A stretch of DNA of 64,000 nucleotides from Myxococcaceae bacterium (GTDB lineage: Bacteria > Myxococcota > Myxococcia > Myxococcales > Myxococcaceae), in assembly GCA_025459425.1 (NCBI GenBank), contig JALOQF010000001.1:1-64000 (forward strand), in the 5' to 3' direction. Position numbers and translations under genes: made by a program. The notes under the pieces were generated by a model. It saw only the letters and a list, made by a program, of their open reading frames with translations, was not told where the DNA came from and searched no databases. Below are positions 60,610 to 64,000 of this stretch, piece by piece. Positions within the stretch are counted from its first letter, which is position 1. Each line of letters begins with the position of its first letter.

Positions 60610-61773
60610 ATGGAGCCACGCACGCGCCTCATCCTCGTCACCTTCGCCCTCACGCTCGCGCTCGGTGTCGGCTCGGGCTGGGCCATCGGGCGGAAGACCA
60701 TCGCTCGTCCAGCCCCCGTGCCAGAGCCGGCTCGCCCCACGCGGCCGGCGCCCCCCGTCGCGCAGCGGCCGTCACTCTCGCCCGAGACCGCCCAGCTGCT
60801 GACCAACCTCTCCTCGGAGGACACGGCGACGTGGCGTGAGGCCGCGGTGCGACTGTCCTTCACGCGACCGTTCCCCGACGAGGCGCTCGAAGCGCTGAGA
60901 CACACGAGCGCGAAGCCCCGCGTGCTCGAGGTGCTCGACGGAGCGCTGGCCAACTGTCTGTCGCTCGAAGAGGTGCGCAGCACCGCCCTGCGCGAGCTGC
61001 TCGCGCCCGCCCTCACGGACGCGAGGGAGCGCATGAAGGACGGCCTGCGCGTGCGTCTCGGAGCGCTCGACGTGCCGCCCGAGTCCGGGGCTGTCGTCGC
61101 GGTCGCGCTCCAGGCGCTTCGCTCGCGCGACATGGAGAAGGTGGTGCGGGGCCTGCGCGCCCTCGCGAGCGCCCGGCCCGCCTGCGCGAAGGAGCGCGTT
61201 CGCGCCCTGCTGGCCAACGGCAGCGTGGGCTTCGACGTCGATGGTGAGGTCGTGCGGGTGCGCGAGGTCGCCGACGAGGTGCTGCGCGAGCTCCCTGCGG
61301 GTACGACGCCGCTCGCCGGCCTCGAGGCCGTGCTCAAATCGACCCCGGTGTTCGAGACGGCGCGCGAGGTGGTGCCGGGGGCCGCGAAGGCCGAGTCCGT
61401 CGACGCCTGGTTCGAGCTCGCGCGGCCCGTCTGGCGCGCCTACTGGGACGCCGCTCAGGCCGCCGACGGCGGCGTGCCGTCGGACGAGGCCTGGCGTGAC
61501 CGCGTGAACGCGCTCCTCCACTTCCGCGAGACCCGTCGGCTGCAACCGCGCGGCCGCTCCCTCTTGCACCTCACGAGTCGCGCGCCGGTGTCGTGCGAGG
61601 TCGCCACCACCGCCGGAGTCGTGGCGAAGGCCCGGCTGCCCCTCGACTACGAAGGTGACGTGCCCGACGACGTCGTGCACCTCCGCTGCGGCACCGCCGA
61701 CGAGGCCCCAGTGCTCGACCGGTCGTTCACCTTCGAGCCCGGTGACGAGCTGACCATCGAGGTGCTCCCGTGA
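60610..61773 (+). CDS. Hypothetical membrane-anchored protein
   Basis: A 387-residue protein with one N-terminal membrane helix (about 7-26, ILVTFALTLALGVGSGWAIG), a Pro/Arg/Ala-rich linker (about 30-52) and a helical, probably HEAT-like body (about 55-280; ATWREAAVRLSFTRPFPDEA). A beta-rich end follows (SLLHLTSRAPVSCEVATTAG). No named family. Its stop overlaps the next gene's GTG by 4 bp, so the pair is coupled. Confidence 0.6.
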   Translation: MEPRTRLILVTFALTLALGVGSGWAIGRKTIARPAPVPEPARPTRPAPPVAQRPSLSPETAQLLTNLSSEDTATWREAAVRLSFTRPFPDEALEALRHTSAKPRVLEVLDGALANCLSLEEVRSTALRELLAPALTDARERMKDGLRVRLGALDVPPESGAVVAVALQALRSRDMEKVVRGLRALASARPACAKERVRALLANGSVGFDVDGEVVRVREVADEVLRELPAGTTPLAGLEAVLKSTPVFETAREVVPGAAKAESVDAWFELARPVWRAYWDAAQAADGGVPSDEAWRDRVNALLHFRETRRLQPRGRSLLHLTSRAPVSCEVATTAGVVAKARLPLDYEGDVPDDVVHLRCGTADEAPVLDRSFTFEPGDELTIEVLP

Positions 61774-62447
61774 CGGCGCTGGTGTCGTTGGTTCTGTTGG
61801 GCACCACCTGGGTCGCAGACGAGAAGCCGACGCGCTGTGACGGCGTCTTCGCGCTCATCGAGCGGAGCGCCCCCGAAGTGGTTCGCGCGGCCCTCACGCC
61901 CGCCACCCTCGACGCGCCGGGCACCGGGGCCTGCGCGAAACGAACGCCGCTCCTCGCCGCAGCCGAGTGGGGCCGCCCCGACGTCGTCGAGGTGCTGCTC
62001 GCCATGGGTGCCGACGTGAACTTCACCGTCGTCGAGCGCCAGGGCCCACTCCAGGGCCGCGTGACGGCCGAATGTCTCGCCCGCGCCAACGGGCACGACG
62101 CGGTGGGCGCGATGCTCCGCAAGCGCGGCGCGAAGGACACCCGCGACGGTTGTCTCAAGCGCGCCGCCCTCGTCGCCGCGGTCGCCGCCGAAGACGCGGT
62201 TCGACTGGCGAAGGAGCGCAAGGCGGGCAACCGGCTGCCGCCCGCGCAGTTGGTGAGCGCGCTGAAGGTGACCGATTGCGGGGCCGCGCGCGGGTACTGC
62301 ACCGAGCTGGTTCGCCACCTGCCGAAGGAGCCCTCGGAGCTCCGCGACCAGGCGCTCGACGAGCTCGAGACGTGGGTCGAGGTGTTGCCGGGCCTGCGTG
62401 AGCAGCTCGCGAGCCTTCGCCGCGCCCGCGACGCCCGTTTTCGCTGA
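61770..62447 (+). CDS. Ankyrin-repeat protein, probably exported
   Basis: A 225-residue protein from a GTG start with a short hydrophobic N-terminus (TALVSLVLLGTTWVADEKPT). Ankyrin-like repeats follow (about 40-110): TPLLAAAEWGRPDVVEVLLA, MGADVNF, ECLARANGHDAVGAMLRKRG. The C-terminal half is helical. Ankyrin repeats bind proteins; with a signal-like start it may act in the periplasm. Coupled to the membrane-anchored protein upstream, its likely partner. The 289-bp gap after it shows nothing recognised. Confidence 0.65.
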   Translation: MTALVSLVLLGTTWVADEKPTRCDGVFALIERSAPEVVRAALTPATLDAPGTGACAKRTPLLAAAEWGRPDVVEVLLAMGADVNFTVVERQGPLQGRVTAECLARANGHDAVGAMLRKRGAKDTRDGCLKRAALVAAVAAEDAVRLAKERKAGNRLPPAQLVSALKVTDCGAARGYCTELVRHLPKEPSELRDQALDELETWVEVLPGLREQLASLRRARDARFR

Positions 62448-62736
62448 GGGGCTGGCCCGACTCGCCCGGTGGGGTTGACCCCCGGTTCCCTCACCCGAGG
62501 ACCCCGTTTCGTGTGGCCCGGCGCACCCGGCACCTGCCTTGCTGACGGAGTCCTCCGTCGTCCTCCTCCTCCCAGAGGCGCTCCATGCAGAGCTCGCGGT
62601 CTCGACTTCGGCCGACTGACGTCGGTCTTCCGGTTTGGTGGGTCGGTGAAGCCCGCAGGACGCCCCCCATCCGCGCAGGGCGTGCGATGTTTCACACCCG
62701 TGACGGGCGCCGGGTTGTGTGGTCTGGAGGCGCGCG

Positions 62737-63201
62737 ATGAAACCGCTCGAGCCAGCGTCGTGCTGTGTCGCCCGGGGTACCCGGGTGCGGACCCGTGATG
62801 GCGAGAAGGCCGTCGAGTTCCTTCGCGTCGGAGACGAGGTGACGGCGGTCGACCCCGCCTCCGGCCGACGCGTGAGTACGCGCGTGGTGGAGGTGCGGGT
62901 GAGCCGCCGTGAATGCCTCTCGCTGCGCAGCGCCACCGGGACGATGGAGTGCACCACCGACCACCGGCTCTTCGACCCCGACGCCCGGGCCTTCGGTGAC
63001 GCGGGCGACTGGGCGCTTGGGAAGCGTGCGCACGTCGTCGAGGTGCCCGAAGACGACGACGAGCCGCTGCGCGCCGTGGCCGTGTCGAGCGACGCGCGCT
63101 ACGTCACCATGCTCGACGTGTTCGATGTCTCCGTGGAAGACGCCCTGCACACCTTCGTCGCCAACGGCTTGTTGGTGGGTGACGCCACGCGAGGCGCCTG
63201 A
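62737..63201 (+). CDS. Free-standing Hint (hedgehog/intein) domain protein
   Basis: A 154-residue protein that is almost only a Hint domain. The splicing-type Cys is near the N-terminus (SCCVARGTRVRTRDGE, Cys about 9-10), VGDEVTAVD follows, the block-B-like CTTDHRLFD carries His (about 83), and the C-terminal block reads LHTFVANGLLVGD, where inteins usually have HNFxxNGxxVHN. There is no N-extein worth the name and only five residues after the domain, so classical protein splicing has nothing to join. Autocleavage or thioester chemistry on a partner is possible. Confidence 0.8.
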   Translation: MKPLEPASCCVARGTRVRTRDGEKAVEFLRVGDEVTAVDPASGRRVSTRVVEVRVSRRECLSLRSATGTMECTTDHRLFDPDARAFGDAGDWALGKRAHVVEVPEDDDEPLRAVAVSSDARYVTMLDVFDVSVEDALHTFVANGLLVGDATRGA

Positions 63202-63233
63202 CGACCCGACGTGGGCATGGTAGGTCGCCCACC

Positions 63234-63638
63234 ATGCGTCGCCTCGCCCTCGTCCTTGCGCTCGTCACCTCGACGCAGGCCCTCGCCTCGCCGTCTCAGC
63301 GTTCGTTCATCTCGGGTGTCGGCGTCGGCCTCATCGGGCTCGGCGTCGGTGCGCTCGGCCTGGGCGCAGGCCAGCTCATCGCGTCGAACGACACCCGCTT
63401 GACCGTCATGGCCTATTCGCAGCAGGCGCCGACCGAAGCCGAGGCGCCGGGCTTCCGGCTCATTCTCGATGGCAGCCAGCGGGCCTTCACCATCGGCCTG
63501 GTGTCGGGCATCACGGGTCTGGTGCTGGTGGCGGGCGGAGTGGTGGCGCTGCTGCTCGACCGCCCCGAGCCAGCGGTGTCGTTCTTCGTCTCGCCGACGG
63601 GCGCGGGTGGTGTGCTGGGGCTCTCGGGTCGATTCTGA
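63234..63638 (+). CDS. Small exported or membrane protein
   Basis: A 134-residue protein with a signal peptide (MRRLALVLALVTSTQALA) and two hydrophobic helices (GVGVGLIGLGVGALGLGAG, about 28-48; IGLVSGITGLVLVAGGVVAL, about 85-108). The glycine-rich helices recall glycine-zipper proteins. Ends in a Phe. No family recognised. Same direction as the Hint gene, 32-nt gap. Confidence 0.6.
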   Translation: MRRLALVLALVTSTQALASPSQRSFISGVGVGLIGLGVGALGLGAGQLIASNDTRLTVMAYSQQAPTEAEAPGFRLILDGSQRAFTIGLVSGITGLVLVAGGVVALLLDRPEPAVSFFVSPTGAGGVLGLSGRF

Positions 63639-63713
63639 GTCAGAGCCGGGCCTCCGGGCCGCGCGGCGCCGCGGCGGTGCGCAGCAGAAAACCTCGGTGA
63701 CTCCGCGAGCCCT

Positions 63714-64000
63714 TCAGCCCACGGGGACCCGGCGCCCGTCGAGCACCAGCGTGAAGCGCGCCTCGCCCTGCCATCGCCCCGTGCGCAGCGTCGGGCTCCA
63801 CGTGCGGTACGCGGGCAGAAAGCGCGCGACGTAGTCGGCGACTTCCGCGTCACTCAACCCCGGTCGGCCCGCCGCCCGCATCGCCCGCTCGGCCTCGATG
63901 CGCCACGCGACGACGTGCGTCGGCTCGAGCAGCTCGAGTGACACCATCGCGTCGAGGTGCCGGTGCCACGCCTCGTAGGCCTGGAGCAGCTCGTTGGGTA
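63714..64000 (-). CDS. D-glycerate 3-kinase-like P-loop kinase, C-terminal part (truncated by window edge)
   Basis: The frame runs off the right edge, so only the last 95 residues are visible. HVVAWRIEAERAMRAAGRPG then LSDAEVADYVARFLPAYRTW and a closing beta-hairpin (ARFTLVLDGRRVPVG) match the C-terminal region of GlyK/YggC-type kinases. The P-loop would be upstream, outside the window. An internal ATG at 63947 is not the real start, because coding bias continues beyond it (NELLQAYEAWHRHLDAM). Confidence 0.7.
   Translation of the reverse strand, partial: PNELLQAYEAWHRHLDAMVSLELLEPTHVVAWRIEAERAMRAAGRPGLSDAEVADYVARFLPAYRTWSPTLRTGRWQGEARFTLVLDGRRVPVG

Overview
The window is one long stretch of very GC-rich DNA with strong third-position G/C bias. 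No rRNA, tRNA, insertion sequence, CRISPR or phage module was recognised. Gene content points to a Myxococcota (myxobacterium-like) chromosome: two NtrC/XylR-type activator genes, a Ser/Thr protein kinase, FHA and V4R signalling domains, many lipoproteins with Gly/Ala-rich linkers, an ECF41 sigma factor, and a recA gene preceded by a site resembling the Myxococcus LexA box. The phylum is inferred from content; no marker tree was made.

Region 1 (1-19.5 kb) is the most remarkable part. It is a cluster of envelope and general-stress genes: AI-2E-type permease, stress protein, beta-barrels, site-2 protease, CBS protein, pirin, HdeD-like protein, two tiny paralogous membrane proteins, a cation P-type ATPase, helical stress proteins, a cupin, a BON-domain protein and a haem-binding protein. 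Their starts carry sigma-54 (-24/-12) promoters. Upstream of most of these, and midway between divergent ones, lies a pair of 15-bp palindromes of form CCRTCR-N3-YGAYGG whose centres are 20-21 bp apart. The cluster also encodes a XylR_N/V4R-AAA-Fis sigma-54 activator (6208-7800), the obvious candidate to bind them. Three of the promoters place the ATG exactly 14 nt after the -12 C, predicting leaderless mRNAs. I read the whole as a V4R-sensor sigma-54 stress regulon with a fixed enhancer architecture.

Region 2 (19.6-29.9 kb): SRPBCC and NmrA-like genes divergent from a LysR regulator, recA, a lipoprotein, a GNAT protein, a secreted Cys-rich protein, a small membrane protein, a degenerate stretch, and an ATP-grasp-like gene convergent with a second LysR gene. 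Region 3 (29.9-36.1 kb): an RND efflux operon (inner-membrane pump, adaptor, outer-membrane factor). Region 4 (36.1-49.7 kb): an LRR fragment, an AAA ATPase, a nested palindrome, an FHA protein with a decayed sigma-54-activator AAA domain, a ferredoxin reductase-like gene, a lipoprotein esterase, a 1127-residue lipoprotein, an ECF41 sigma gene with its own promoter, a 458-residue protein with a hydrophobic core, and an SdhC-like protein.

Region 5 (49.8-64 kb): a P450, a Crp/Fnr regulator, a five-gene overlapping operon for a Tat-exported molybdenum hydroxylase (cytochrome c, 2Fe-2S subunit, Mo subunit, XdhC, MocA-like), a CPBP protease, a Ser/Thr kinase, lipoprotein/ankyrin genes, a free-standing Hint domain, and a truncated glycerate-kinase-like gene at the right edge.

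A second recurrent theme is a set of five non-coding tandem-repeat arrays (units of 31 to about 106 bp). All sit at the 3' ends of genes, four of them between convergent genes, and in at least three the repeated unit includes the terminal codons of the neighbouring gene.
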